The notes below the pieces were generated by a model that made no database searches, had not been told where the DNA came from, and saw only the letters and a program-made list of their open reading frames with translations. Positions 23,701 to 34,975 of a DNA stretch of 64,000 nt are shown piece after piece. The position numbers and the translations under genes are program-made. The stretch is taken from NCBI GenBank assembly GCA_963969395.1, contig OZ017798.1, forward strand, positions 21,878,173 through 21,942,172, in the 5' to 3' direction. Position 1 is the first letter of the stretch, and the number at the start of each line of letters is the position of its first letter. The DNA is from Pseudoscleropodium purum. Its lineage: Eukaryota; Streptophyta; Bryopsida; Hypnales; Brachytheciaceae.

Positions 23701-26019
23701 CCTCCTTCCAAAGGTTGGATAACTAGATTGTTGGTTGTAGGTCTTCATGTTTCTAAGCCATAAAATTTCATAAAAATCATAATTTTTGCATGTAGAGTCC
23801 AAATAAAATTTATTTGAGTACTTTGGAATTTTTTTTGAAAAGGTAATATAATGTGCATGTATTAGAATTGAAGGATCAACATACCCCATTTTCCTAAAAA
23901 TGAAGACTTGTTTGATTATCATACTTTACTAGTAGCTTTGGTAGAAAATAATAAAATTTTATATGCTTGAATCTTTCTAAAAATTACAATCTTTAATTTC
24001 TTAATTAGTAGCAATCCATTCAAACTAAACAAATTCCAAGATCTTTCATATGGTACACCAATCATGTCTTCTAGGTTGACAAGTTGTGCAAATTGAAACT
24101 TTGCTTATGCTCTATACACAATTTTGTGACATTCATAGTGAAAAGTCTACAATTTGTATAAATTCAAGTGCATAATTGTTCATCAAGCATGCTTATCCAT
24201 GCCTATGCAAAAAAGACATCTAAAAATAAATAAATTCTTTTTACTCTTGCTGAATCTTATTTTCAAACTTTAAATAATTATTAGGCACTTGAATGTCAAA
24301 GTTGCTAGTAAGATATGTTAATATTTCTACAATAGATACAAATAGCTATGAAGAATAATAAAAACATTTCTTAGTATTTCTCAAGTAATTGTTTTTTCTT
24401 ACAGTAAAACACCTTGGATGATGACCTTGAAACCAAATCCGTAACATCTGGATTTTATTATATAGAATATTAATAATTCCATAAAATAATAATTATTTAA
24501 AATATTAATAATTATATTAAATAAATATGATATTAAATAATTAATAATTTCATTAACAATTCTCATATTTGAATGAATGTTCTTACTATGGATGTTGATT
24601 TTTCAAATTTTTTAGTAGAGAAATTAGTTTATTGTGATTTTTAAAGTGTTATATAAACATTATATCAATTAAAAAATACATAAGAATAATCTAAGATTTG
24701 ACTAAAATAAAGGTTAGAATGGAAATGTATACAAATTAAAATAACCTTTTTTAAAAGAAATACAAATGAAATACATACAATTTTGTGTTATTTGGATTTT
24801 AATACATACAAATTTTCAATGTAAAAACTAATTGAATATTATATTTTTTTCATATTTTAGAAATGAAGAAGAAAAATAACTTTTTAAGCTTCATTTTAAA
24901 AGTTTCAATGAAATATTCAAAATCAATCCTTGAAAGTTGCAATCAAAATTGACCAAGGCACATCCATTTTTTGGTGTAGGAACCTCTAGGACAATGTTTA
25001 AATTTATTTTATTTTTGGGAAGCACAACATGCACCTTATAGTGCATTTGAATTTACACAATCTTCCATTTTAGGACAACCATCCATTACTAAATCATATA
25101 CTTTCATCCACACTACTACCTAAAATTAATAAACTTCATAATATGTAACAATATTGCCTAAAATTGATGAATCAAATATTTCTTTGAAATGGTTTTTACA
25201 ATTTCATCCGTTATACAAAATATTGAAATTAACTTCTATAGGGTGTTTTAGGTACACTTTGAATTTCTATTTGAAAACAGAAAAATTCTCACTAAGGTTG
25301 TGACCTCTGGTTCTATATATTGTTTTCCTTTGCAATGAATATTGTCCATTTGTTTCCAAAAAAAATAGTGAAATGAGGTTGTCCCATACTAATTTCTTGA
25401 CATTTGACACTATATAAATATTCACTCTTATTGTACTATACAAGACCACTACTTTTGAATTAGGTATTATTGTAATTGGGACTTATAAACCTCCATGCCT
25501 TCAAATAAAAATATATGTAGTCTATATATTTGTTGATTTTGATGGCTATTAAAGTAACTTTAATGGGGTGAGGCAACCAAATTGTTAAGACAACCTAATT
25601 CTACTATTTTATGTGCATTTTCTCCATTTTACAATGTAATAGGGGCTAGTACCCCAATCAAGTAAGATTTTAGCAAAATTTGTCAAAAATTAAAGACTAC
25701 TTGTATGGGGTAAATTGCATAAAGAGATGCAAACAAAAGCCTTTAAATCAAAGCAATCCATCTCAAGCAAAACACCCATCATAGACATCTAAGGAATGTT
25801 ATGACCCATTATAATCTTGCATCAATCTTGCCATGAAAAACTTTTTTCAGCAAGTAAGATTTTGACTACTTTAGGTTGAGTTAGGTTGAGTTGTCTTGGA
25901 GGATGATGGTGAAGGAGTGATTAGTGAATGCAATAGCTTGAACATCCACCTTTCTAGTGTAAATTCAGCAGAGGAAGTGACTTTTTGTAAGGCTTCATGT
26001 TGTGGCCATTATTTATAAA
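20741..26019. other. Long AT-rich intergenic stretch without genes
   Basis: I see no gene, RNA gene or complete element. Features noted: a very AT-rich tract at 24460-24560; telomere-like 'ttaaggggttaagggttta' near 23568; a block at 25100-25700 that is recognisably but distantly similar to 54050-54250 ('gtaacaatat', 'attttagcaaaat'), suggesting an older shared repeat upstream of both duplication copies; and a short TTAGGTTGAG doublet at about 25870-25890. Confidence 0.5.
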
Positions 26020-27515
26020 ACAATTTCAGTTTCGAGCCTTTCGTTGTGTGGTTCCAGGTTAAGTGTCTCAGTCTCTCAGAGCCCTTGTTAGCCGTTGAGA
26101 TGGAGTCAATTTTGTCAAGGAAACTTCAGCATCCGCAACACAACAACAACTTGCATATCAGAGACTGAGGTCGATCGGTCGATCTTCCCTTCGTTTGATT
26201 TAATTTCTCGGTCTCGTGGTGGGTCAAGGACGACGTTGACATGCGTGGATTGGCATCTAGCTAGTGACGTGCAGATCAATTACAAGCATCGACTGAAGAA
26301 TATCCTTCGCTTCCGTTTCATCTCGACAAGGCCATTCTGTTAATTAGGACAGGCTGACCTGTTGTGACGTACTTGTGACATTGAGATGCCTTTAATTTCA
26401 TGGTATCAATGGATTGCTTTTGGAAATACTAGCTTGTCAATACTTGCAAATCGATTTGAAGTTCGTGTTGTACACATTCACGTCACTATTCATATATGAG
26501 AAGCCAACGTGCCTGCAGGTGTCTTTCTCGCTAGTGACTAGTGATGAGCTAGAAAACGGCATGTCCTATTTCTGGTTTGCTTGCAATTGGGGTTGCGGAC
26601 TTGCTAATCAACCAATCACGCTGTGTCACTAACCAAGTTAATAAGTTGAGGATCCATGATGCGAAAGTTTGCACAATTATGGGCCTTACTCAAACAGGGC
26701 CTTACATGGTAGCTGGCAGAAGGGGAGGAATTTGTGTTAAGCTTCACCAATTGATCTCAGGGAAGTGGTCTCCACTTGCTGCCTCAAGAAGCGAACATTT
26801 GGTGATGAAAATCGAGCGAAGCTTGAGATGGAAATGGGGCTTCAGGCACACAAATGAGTTTCAATGAATGCAAATGGTGGCAATGCGGGTTTGATAATTT
26901 TCAATGGCAATCGAAAACTTGCCAATCTACTAATTGAAATGGCATCATTCAACTGCTCTCGATAGAATTGAAATCCATGAAGGAAAAACTTGAATGGTCA
27001 AAATGGAATGTTCAATGGCACTGTCACAACTGATTGTAGGCAATGGAATATAGTTTCAAATCTTCAAGGATTCTAGACACTGGAATTAGCCCCACCATCC
27101 TTCGTGTGAACTGGATCTCTACAGAAACCGGCTGGTTGGTTACATCTCAGGTTGATTATTTCAGGAGCAGACATCACCAATGTCGTTCTGGCCATCTTCT
27201 CAGATTAGCTTTTTCAGTAAAGTTTCACTAATTGTGAAGTTTAAGGGGTAAATTTTCACAATTCTTGGCGCTGAAAATGAGTCTGACATCCATCTGCACA
27301 AAGTTTTTAAGAACTATGACTGGAAGAGATTTGCGAATCAGGTTGCATATCCTGAGAACCGTCGATGTGAAATTCCACCATTTGAACGAAATTGACATCA
27401 GACGGCTTGTAACTAATCCGATACCCACGACTGTGCGTGAGGTCTCACGAATGAAGTCTCGCCGTTGGGGGACTTCACTGAAGCCTTGGGACTTTGACTG
27501 AAGACCCGTCTTAGT
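26020..27515 (+). promoter_or_regulatory. Conserved upstream region of S1-family gene copy 1
   Basis: No confident gene. The stretch is much less AT-rich than its surroundings and almost identical in the two duplication copies (about two differences from 26870 to 27515). A frame in copy 2 near 55200-55427 reads RRGGICVKHHQLISGKWSP and then an acidic/basic stretch, but stops break it upstream and a 4-bp indel shifts it in copy 1. It may be a captured gene fragment. Most likely it is promoter and leader DNA for the downstream S1-family gene. Confidence 0.35.
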
Positions 27516-27521
27516 TTGGGC

Positions 27522-27530
27522 TATTTAAAG
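27522..27530 (+). promoter_or_regulatory. Probable TATA box of S1-family gene copy 1
   Basis: TATTTAAAG sits in a GGGCTATTTAAAGGTGC context and is followed about 30 bp later by a C/A-rich stretch (CAGCACCCCCACAGACTCC) suitable for transcription start. The same site is at 56092-56100 in copy 2. The coding start lies about 550 bp downstream. A good acceptor, TTCTGTGCAG, precedes 28057, so an intron in the 5' leader is likely; its donor was not identified. Confidence 0.5.
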
Positions 27531-28078
27531 GTGCTCACCCCATGGCAGCACCCCCACAGACTCCTGCCAGCACTCTTTGCTACTGAACTCTCTGTACGCT
27601 TCGCTCGACCATTCCCTCTTCTCTTTCACTCGTGCTCTTGCTTCATCTTCTTCAATTCTACTCTATTGCATTCAGATTTCAACGTTGTAGAAGTTGCACA
27701 ACTTCTGTACTCGTGTTCATATATCACTACCTCCTCTGGACATCAATTGAAATAAGAGCTAGTGCGATTGCAAATTGGAACTAATTTACAATTTCATGTA
27801 GTTTTCTCAGTAGTTTTGAGTAGTTCATACCGGGACTAACTTTCTATTGTTCAATTATATGTAACTGCGTTTTGGCGACTGCATGCATGCAATGCATGCA
27901 ATGTTGTTCACTGATGTTAGTGAATTAAGATTTGAATCACGCATGTGCTTTCATCGAAGCCTAGCTCGTTTATGGCCTGAAATTATACCTTCTGTGAAGA
28001 TATGCTTCACGATTTTTTTTGTCATGTCAATTTAACGAAATTGACGTTCTGTGCAGGTGTGTTGATCCAACTTCCAGC

Positions 28079-28480
28079 ATGGGATCCACGAGAGTTTGCA
28101 CGGGGCTCCTGTTGTTGGTGGCCACCCTTGCAACAGTGAGCATGGTGGAGGCGGTGACGGTGATCATCGAGAACGAGAGCATCACGGTGGGTCAGATGCT
28201 GGACGTGCATTGCCACAACAACGGTGGCAAGGACTTCGGCGTGGAGCGATTGGCGCCGTTCACGCACATCTCCTGGGAGTTCACCGCGGGATTCTTGGGA
28301 AGAGACATCATGACGTGCACGTTCACGTCGGCCGGAAAGCCCACCACCACCATCGAAGTCTTCAAGGGATACGCCTTCATTAATATTCCGTGCAACTGCA
28401 ATGGCCAGGCCCCTTGCTTCTGGCAAGCCTTGAACGAAGGCTTCTGGTGCAACCACAACTTCATCCAGAAATGGGGTTGA
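28079..28480 (+). CDS. Secreted S1-family protein (self-incompatibility protein S1-like), copy 1
   Basis: Single-exon frame of 133 residues from the ATG in CAGCATGGGATCC to TGA. Residues 1-25 form a signal peptide (basic start, LLLLVATLATV core, cleavage probably after VEA), so the product should be secreted. The mature part of about 108 residues has the S1/SPH layout: a VTVIIENES first strand, LDVHC with C45, GKDFGVERL, SWEF, C80 in MTCTF, and a C-terminal cysteine cluster (C105, C107, C113, C124) around CFWQALNEGFWC. Family members are small, disulphide-bonded extracellular plant proteins. Poppy PrsS members act as pollen-recognition ligands, but most have unknown roles. N33-E-S is a potential glycosylation site. 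The further upstream in-frame TTG at 28019 is not a likely start. Copy 2 differs at five residues. Confidence 0.85.
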   Translation: MGSTRVCTGLLLLVATLATVSMVEAVTVIIENESITVGQMLDVHCHNNGGKDFGVERLAPFTHISWEFTAGFLGRDIMTCTFTSAGKPTTTIEVFKGYAFINIPCNCNGQAPCFWQALNEGFWCNHNFIQKWG

Positions 28481-28915
28481 TAGTGCATATCAGTTCACTA
28501 CTACTCCATTGCATGACCAGCCCGAGCAGCGGTAGTTGTGGACTTGTGGTGCGGTGCAAACTCGGCACTTTGCTTGAATGTCTGTCTGAATGAGTAACGT
28601 ACGTGCTCATTGATCACCTATTCATGAGTCAATTAGGTGACGCAATTTGGTAAGTCTTTCAGTGTTTAGCTAGTGGCGAATCTGCTCGCATACTACGGAC
28701 CTAGTTCGTATGTTTTGAAAGATTTTTGTGACTTTTTTTTCAAGTAATAAATGTTGGACAATTCAAGTTCAAGGATTATCTCCAGGGGCGGATTGTTGTA
28801 CTGTACAGGACAGGGTCTTAGTTTGTGAGACCTGTCTTTGACTTTTAAGAGATCTATTTGGGGTTTACTGAAGTGTCGACGAAATCTACACATCAACGCG
28901 GATACATGGAATGTA
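28481..28915 (+). other. 3' flank of S1-family gene copy 1
   Basis: Downstream leader and flank shared with copy 2. Differences from copy 2 cluster at 28720-28800. There is no further gene; a possible polyadenylation signal, AATAAA, lies at 28745-28750 within 'caagtaataaatgttgg'. Confidence 0.4.
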
Positions 28916-29002
28916 CTCCCTCTGTTTCTGATTACTACCCGTGTTTCCTTAGTAAAACACACGAAGGAAACACGGGTATTACGAGTTCAGAAACAGAGGG
29001 TG
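28916..29002. mobile_element. Stowaway-like MITE (87 bp), copy 1
   Basis: The left end CTCCCTCTGTTTC is preceded by TA. The right end, GAAACAGAGGGTG, is followed by TA. The whole element is a near palindrome: ACCCGTGTTTCCTT pairs with AAGGAAACACGGGT. The CTCCCTCYGTTYC terminus with a TA target duplication is the classic signature of Stowaway (Tc1/mariner-mobilised) MITEs in plants. It is present in both duplication copies, so it predates the duplication. Confidence 0.85.
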
Positions 29003-29255
29003 TAAGAGAATTGGTCTGTATAGTTTGGAAACGATGAAATGCTAACATCTTGCAATCTAGGTGATAAAGGTTTCTCAATTTTTTTTATGTATTCTTATAG
29101 TAGTCTAGTGCAAGATTGTGTAGTGAGATATGCACTAAAATGGGTTCTTGGAAGAAAATATTTGTATGTTTTAAAGTTGGTTTTGCATTTCAAATGACAC
29201 TATTAGAAGGAATTTGAGAATTATTTAAAGGACTCTATTTTAGAGACTATCCATT
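29003..29255. other. Short AT-rich spacer
   Basis: Shared with copy 2 at 57573-57825. It includes 'gtagtctagtgcaagattgtgtag', which resembles a tract at 23645-23665. No gene. Confidence 0.4.
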
Positions 29256-30187
29256 TTACCCCTTAAGTTCCAAGGCCATTTTTCTATTAAAAACCACTCA
29301 AAACTGCCATTTTTGTTGCATTCATTCAAGAAAACAAAAAAAATCATTTTTTTAGAATTTAATTGTAGGATCTTGTACTTCACTTGTCTTTGCTCATCTG
29401 GTAAGAATTTCATGAAGTTCGACCGTATAGATTGGAAGATATTAGCATTCAAAGTTGAAAAAGAAAGTTTTTGTGAACATTGGCCTATAATTTCAGATGA
29501 CTTTGACTACCAATTGTAGAATTTTTTTGCACTACAGACTTTGAATTTAAAACTTTTTATGTTGAAAAATTCAGGCGAAAGTTGAGGAAAAAAATTCAAA
29601 AAACAACAACTTGATTTTCATTCTTTAAGAAAATACTAAGTAGAAGTAGGCCCAAGATTGGAAAAAAAACTAAATTGGTAATAACTCCAAGATTGGATTG
29701 AAAGACAATAATCCCAATAGTGAGATTGTTTTAGCAAGCAAACTCAACATTCTCAAAAAAAGAATTTGTGGAAAATTGTGAAAATTGCATTTAGAATGAA
29801 TCCTACAAGTTATTTTTTCAAGAAGATGTTGAAATTGCTTGAAAAACAAAATTTTCCTTAACTTTCTCATTATTAGTCCAAATAGAACAAATCAAAGCTT
29901 CACATGTAGACAAAAATAAAACATTTCAAGGTAAAAATAAATTAAATTTTATTTTGATTTTTTGCAATTTTTTTGTACCACCCGCTGAATTCAGTTTTAG
30001 GCTTTTTGTAGAATAACTTTTGCTCCCAAGCACCAATTGAAATAAAAATTATATTCCCATGTAGATAATTAGTTTTTTTTTTATCTTACAAGAAAGTTTC
30101 GAAAAAATTCAACAGAAATTGAGGTCACAGGAACTTGTTCAACATCTGATTGGTCCTTTGAGGAGACAATGGGCCTTTAGGGGTTAA
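29256..30187 (+). repeat. Complete 0.9-kb TTAA/CCCTAAA repeat (duplication copy 1)
   Basis: It runs from TTTACCCCTTAAGTTCC (29256) to GGGCCTTTAGGGGTTAA (30187), 932 bp. Interior tracts match other family members ('actgccatttttgttgca', 'gtaggatcttgtacttcact', 'ggaagatattagcattca'). The TTAA at its right end is followed by CCCTAAATTGCTTC, which looks like the start of a further TTAACCCTAAA end, so adjacent elements may share the TTAA. The copy-2 equivalent is 57826-58764. Confidence 0.55.
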
Positions 30188-31523
30188 CCCTAAATTGCTT
30201 CGACATTCAATTCTTGGGTGACTAGCAAATTGAAATTTAAGTTTCATTCTCATTACTATTTCGATGAAGGTCATGCTAATTTGTAAAGATACTTTACGAA
30301 GTTGTCGTCCTATCTAATGGTTGGATTTTGTGTTAGTAGATTACATATTTTTCTAAAACTACAAATGTGGAAGTATATCAAGTGGTTGACCAAGCCCAAA
30401 TTGCATTGACGTACTCTAGTTCAAACTAGATTTGCAAACATAAAGTCATAGATTTAAAGTACACAAAAATTTCAAAAAACCACTATGTAAAGATTGAAGA
30501 GAATCTCATTTCAAATCCATTCCAACAAACTTTATTCAAAGAATAATAATATTTTGCTTATAATTAAATTTAGAAAGAATTTGAAATTACCTTTTCAAAA
30601 TTTATAAGAAAATATTGGTGACAACATTTGTAAATCTAACTATATGGATGGAATTTGGTAAGTCTTAAAATCTATAACTTTAGTTTGTATATCAATTCCA
30701 AAATATTTTTTGAAATGGTTCTTTATAATGATTTTTTCTAATTGTCAATTTTAAGAAGACTTTGGATGTTTAGGGCATTAGGAGATTTATCAAGCCTTTT
30801 GAAGACCATTTTTAGAAGTTGGAAACCAGTGCACAATTAGACACTATATAATATAATAAAAAATTATTGATTTATAAAATAATAATAATAATTTACTTAA
30901 AAATATTAAAAATATTAATTAATTAATATTATTTGACATAGCAAGACTTATCTCGACCACATCAAATTGGTACTATACCAACATTCCCAAGATGTTCTTG
31001 AGTTCCCAACAATCTGGAAACTATTACACTTTTTTTGGCTTAAGAATCCTCAAATGGTTAAACAAAGCATCCTCCAAAGATGGGACAACTAGATGTCTTG
31101 GCTATCTCATGTTGCTAACCCATGGAATTTCTTAAAACTCATAATTTTTGCATATGGAGTCCAAATAAATTTTATTTTCATACATTGGAATTGACTTTAG
31201 AAATATTTTTCATAATAATAGGAACCATATTGAAATGCCTATTTAAACAATTTCAAATGAGGTTACTTTACATCTTGTCCTAAAAAGACCGTGTATTCCT
31301 ACATCCATTATACTAAAACCACAATGTGACAACTCCTATTACAATTTCATCAATTTAGATCATTGAAAACTCATCTTTACACATTTTCATCGAAAATTTG
31401 AAGCACTAGTGAATTTAAAGAAAAGATTCCCTTAGCCCCCAAATGATCTTCCTTTGATGGACAAAATGTGTTAGATTGTTGGTCCCATCTTGATAGCAAT
31501 CAAAAGATGAATCTCATTATCTC
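30188..31523. other. AT-rich intergenic DNA within duplication copy 1
   Basis: No gene. Contains AT-rich (AATAAT)n and ATTAATTAATTAATATT tracts at 30840-30930. It also has a 31-bp segment near 30310-30340 that is missing in copy 2 between short GTTG/GTTAG tracts, consistent with a microhomology deletion in copy 2. Confidence 0.5.
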
Positions 31524-31772
31524 CAAGGTTGATAGGACGGTCGGACGTCCAGACATGGACGTTGACATTCATGGTCCGGGCGGACTCAGCATCCGCCGGG
31601 TTTGCCCCGTTTGCCCCGTCCCGCCCCGTCCTGTCCGCCCCGCCCGCCCTATCCGCCCCACCCGTCCACCTTTCGACGGTGGGAGGGAAGCTGTGTCCGT
31701 TGGCATCCATGAGGACGGACGTCCGGGTTACGGACACTATTTTGGGGCGGACATACTGATTTGTCAACCCTG
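31524..31772. mobile_element. 249-bp GC-rich TIR MITE related to the 11.65-kb element
   Basis: The ends are CAAGGTTGATAGGACGG (left) and TTTGTCAACCCTG (right), flanked by ATTATCTC (31516-31523) and ATTTTCTC (31773-31780). Copy 2 of the duplication lacks the element and reads ATTGTCTC once at 60062-60069, which defines an 8-bp target site directly. The right end resembles that of the large element at 53282: both carry 'tattttggggcgg', then 'gtcaaccctg'. The interior is rich in GTCCG/CCGCCC repeats. Open frames inside are by-products of this composition. An 8-bp duplication and CAGGG-type ends fit hAT-like elements. Confidence 0.85.
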
Positions 31773-33339
31773 ATTTTCTCATTTGCAATGTCACAAAGTG
31801 CAATATGAAGATGATTTTGGGATAGAAAATTAAGGCCAGCATGAAGGTCATTTTGGGATGGAAGGAGTATTAAATATTTCAAATTCAATGGGTATATTGT
31901 ATGTTGATCCATCAATTTTAATGCATATATCATATTCTTTTACCAAATTGATTGTATTGTATTTGTTATGACTATTAATCCTTGAAGGTCCTTGTAATAG
32001 TCAATTTGGCCTTTTAATTTACATTCAAGCTTTAATTTAATATTTTGTTATATGAAACTATTTGTTATTTATCAATGCAACATTTTTCTATTAATGTCAT
32101 AATAAATTGCATTTGTCATTATTTTAATACTAATAAAATAATAAATAAAAATAAACAAGAAAATTGAAAAAATTCAATCCAATTAATTTAAAATTCCTTC
32201 AATAGATTCAAATAGCCACGGAGAATAGTAAGAACATTTTTCAAATTTTTTTTTCTTTTTTTACTAATGAAAATACTTTGGGCATGGACCTTCAAACAAA
32301 ATCCCCACCATCAATTTAAATTTGGATTTTATATAAAATATAAAAATTATGTTAATGATTCTCATATTTGATTAATATTCTTTTACAATGGATGTTGATT
32401 TTTTTCAGATTTATTAGTGGAAAAATCCATTTATTGTGATCTTTTAAGTGCAATGTGTACCAATTATATCAATTCAAATATATATAAAAGTACTTTAGGA
32501 TTTGACCAAAATGAAGGTTATCATGAAAAAATAAATATAAAATAAAAGATCATATTTATGAAAAAAATACAAATGAAATTCACACACTATTGTGTAATTT
32601 GGATTCTAACTCACATAGTTTTATAGTGCAAGACCCAGGTATGCAATTCTTGTATTTTATGTAGGGAGTATCGGCATTAAAACGGCTTATAGTATGGATT
32701 TTGTAAAAATTACCTCAAATGAAAAGGACCAAAAAAATAAATGAAGACAAAATTAAAGAAAAAGAGATGTAAAAAATGTGGGGTTGCATACTTATTAATA
32801 AAAAATTCATAACTTATGTAAAGAATTGAAACACTTATACATATTTTTCAAAAATTCATACAAGAAATTCTCTCTAATTAAAATTACAATATCCATGTAG
32901 AAAATTCATAGTGCTTTATTTATAATAATTTTTCAATTTTTATTATTAAGGAAACCCAAAAGTTTGATAGCTTGTCTCACAATACATATATTTAAGAAAC
33001 CCATATAATTAGGTTTTTAATACTATCACTATGCTCATAGAATATTCATTTTATGTATATAAATACATTTTTGGCTTCCTTGTTAAAAAGGCTACAAGAG
33101 TTTTCTACATTAAAACAAATTAAAACCCTTGAGATTGAACTAAAATGCATCATAAGTGATTATAATTAAGGCCATATAATCAAGTTTGTCACATTCAAGC
33201 GGTTTAGGGTCACCAAATGGGCATTCCAGACGGGACGGATGGCAATAGGACAACTTTTACAATTTAGTGATTCAAATGTTTTCAAATAAAAAAAAGTTAC
33301 CATAAGTTACCTTCATTGCATGAAGTATGTGGCATTCCA
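31773..33339. other. AT-rich intergenic DNA within duplication copy 1
   Basis: Nothing gene-like. The matching stretch in copy 2 (60062-61610) shows scattered single-base differences throughout, more than around the S1-family gene. Confidence 0.5.
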
Positions 33340-33620
33340 CATTGGTGTCCAAGTGAGGACTTTATTTGGTTGGAGTAGGGACTATATTTGCTTAAGGCCA
33401 GGACACTATTTAATTAGAGTGTAGATACTATTCGGTAAGGGCGCAAATGCTACTTAGTCAGGGTACAAATGCTAATCAGTTAGAGTGAAGATGCTATATA
33501 ATCTAGTCAAGGTGCAGACCCTAATCGGTCAAGGTGCGGATGTTGTATTGGATAGGGTACAGATGCCATTCGTTTAGGGCGTGGATGTTGTATAATTTGG
33601 TCAGGGCGTGCATGCGAATT
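33340..33620. repeat. Degenerate 25-30-bp minisatellite
   Basis: Variable units resemble 'gtcagggtacaaatgctaat' or 'gtcaaggtgcggatgttgta'. At least eight irregular units are readable. The equivalent array in copy 2 lies at 61615-61910 with different unit-level edits. Confidence 0.6.
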
Positions 33621-34751
33621 GCAATTAGTAGGAGCCCATGTTTTTTCTTATGTTTCAATGTGACAAGTATGTTATGTAAAACATAAAGGTGATGATGTTA
33701 TTTTGGTTGGGAGAGGCTAAATTGAAGAGTATGTATCAGAAAACATGTTGACATTACAGTTAGAACGAGGTGATGTTTGTTGTGGGAATGTTGAAGGAAA
33801 CATGACGAAGAACATGGTTGTGTATTTTGAAACGTCCACAGAAATGCAACGCTGTTACATTGGCAATGAGGGGCTTTTCAAGTGTGGGTAACTTTGGGAA
33901 AAAGCAAGTAGGGGCAAGATAAACGCTACTCTAAAATGGAAAATAGAAGTAAAAGGTAAGTCCTTCCTATACATTTCATGAATACATATATAGAGGGATG
34001 TTGAAGTTGCACTTCTACAACATTTCTATAATTAGTGCATATATATAACAAATAGCTTAGAAAAGAATGAAGGAGTCTTGTAATATAGAGTACTTGAATG
34101 TAATTTTACTTTTGGGTGTGAGTTAGTGGCGGAGTGGCCACACAGAACACATGGAAGGAAACTAAGTTTCTATTCAAATTAAAAAAATTTGGTTGAAGAG
34201 AATGTTTCTAGTGGACATTTTTTAAAAGTTTTATATCATTGAATTTGAGATGACTATTGTAATTGGTAGTTTAAGCGTTAAAGGGCCATTGCCCCTTGGA
34301 GAGACAAATGGAATCTTGGTTTGGTACCCATGGTTTTGTTTTTTTCATGATTTGCAAATCTATTTTCTTAACATTGACAATTTCATTATGTATGGGTGAA
34401 TTTTTTTTCTTTTAGTTTGGTACTCAGGAACAAAAGTTATGCCCAAATAAGTTGAGAGTAGGGGATGGGTGGTAGCTACTTCATACTCTGAAATATCAAT
34501 TTAATGTTTTCTAAAAAATTTTAGCTCACAAATTAAATTTTGGTGTATATGTAAAGCTTGGATTCATTTCATTTGGATTTTCTATGAGGAATTTTTGGTC
34601 TTTCTAGCCATTTGAGGAACTAGAGCATGATTTTCAAAAAATAGATTGTGGGATGCATATGTGAATGCAATTTCTACAATTTTTCCAATAACATAGTTTG
34701 GTTCGATTTACCTCATGAACTAAAACAACTTCCCATTGGATTGACTGCATT
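33621..34751. other. Intergenic DNA within duplication copy 1
   Basis: Mixed composition, no recognisable gene. The interval 33780-33960 is less AT-rich, but every frame is broken in at least one duplication copy (copy-2 equivalent 62070-62240). The 'aagcgttaaagggccattgcc' tract near 34275 lies before further repeat sequence. Confidence 0.4.
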
Positions 34752-34936
34752 TTAACCTCTAAAAGACCAAAGCCTTTTCTATTAGAAGAGTTTTGGGGGG
34801 TCTAGAAGCCTGTTTCGGGCCTGTTCCCCCACAGCGAGGAGAATGGCCTGTTGTCAGAATTTTTTTTTCATAAAAATAAAATAATAAAAAATAATAAAAT
34901 AAATAATAAAAAATAATAAAATTTTAGTCCCCAAAT

Positions 34937-34975
<39 letters not shown>

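Noticed and set aside
28022..28456. Open reverse-strand frame of 144 codons opposite the S1-family gene (and its twin at 56592-57026)
   Set aside because: It is the shadow of the GC-rich sense codons; composition is His/Arg-biased and there is no family resemblance, while the sense strand has a signal peptide and conserved cysteines.
31468..31851. Pro/Arg-rich frames on both strands over the 249-bp MITE
   Set aside because: They span the element's GC-rich simple repeats and its borders; open only because of composition.
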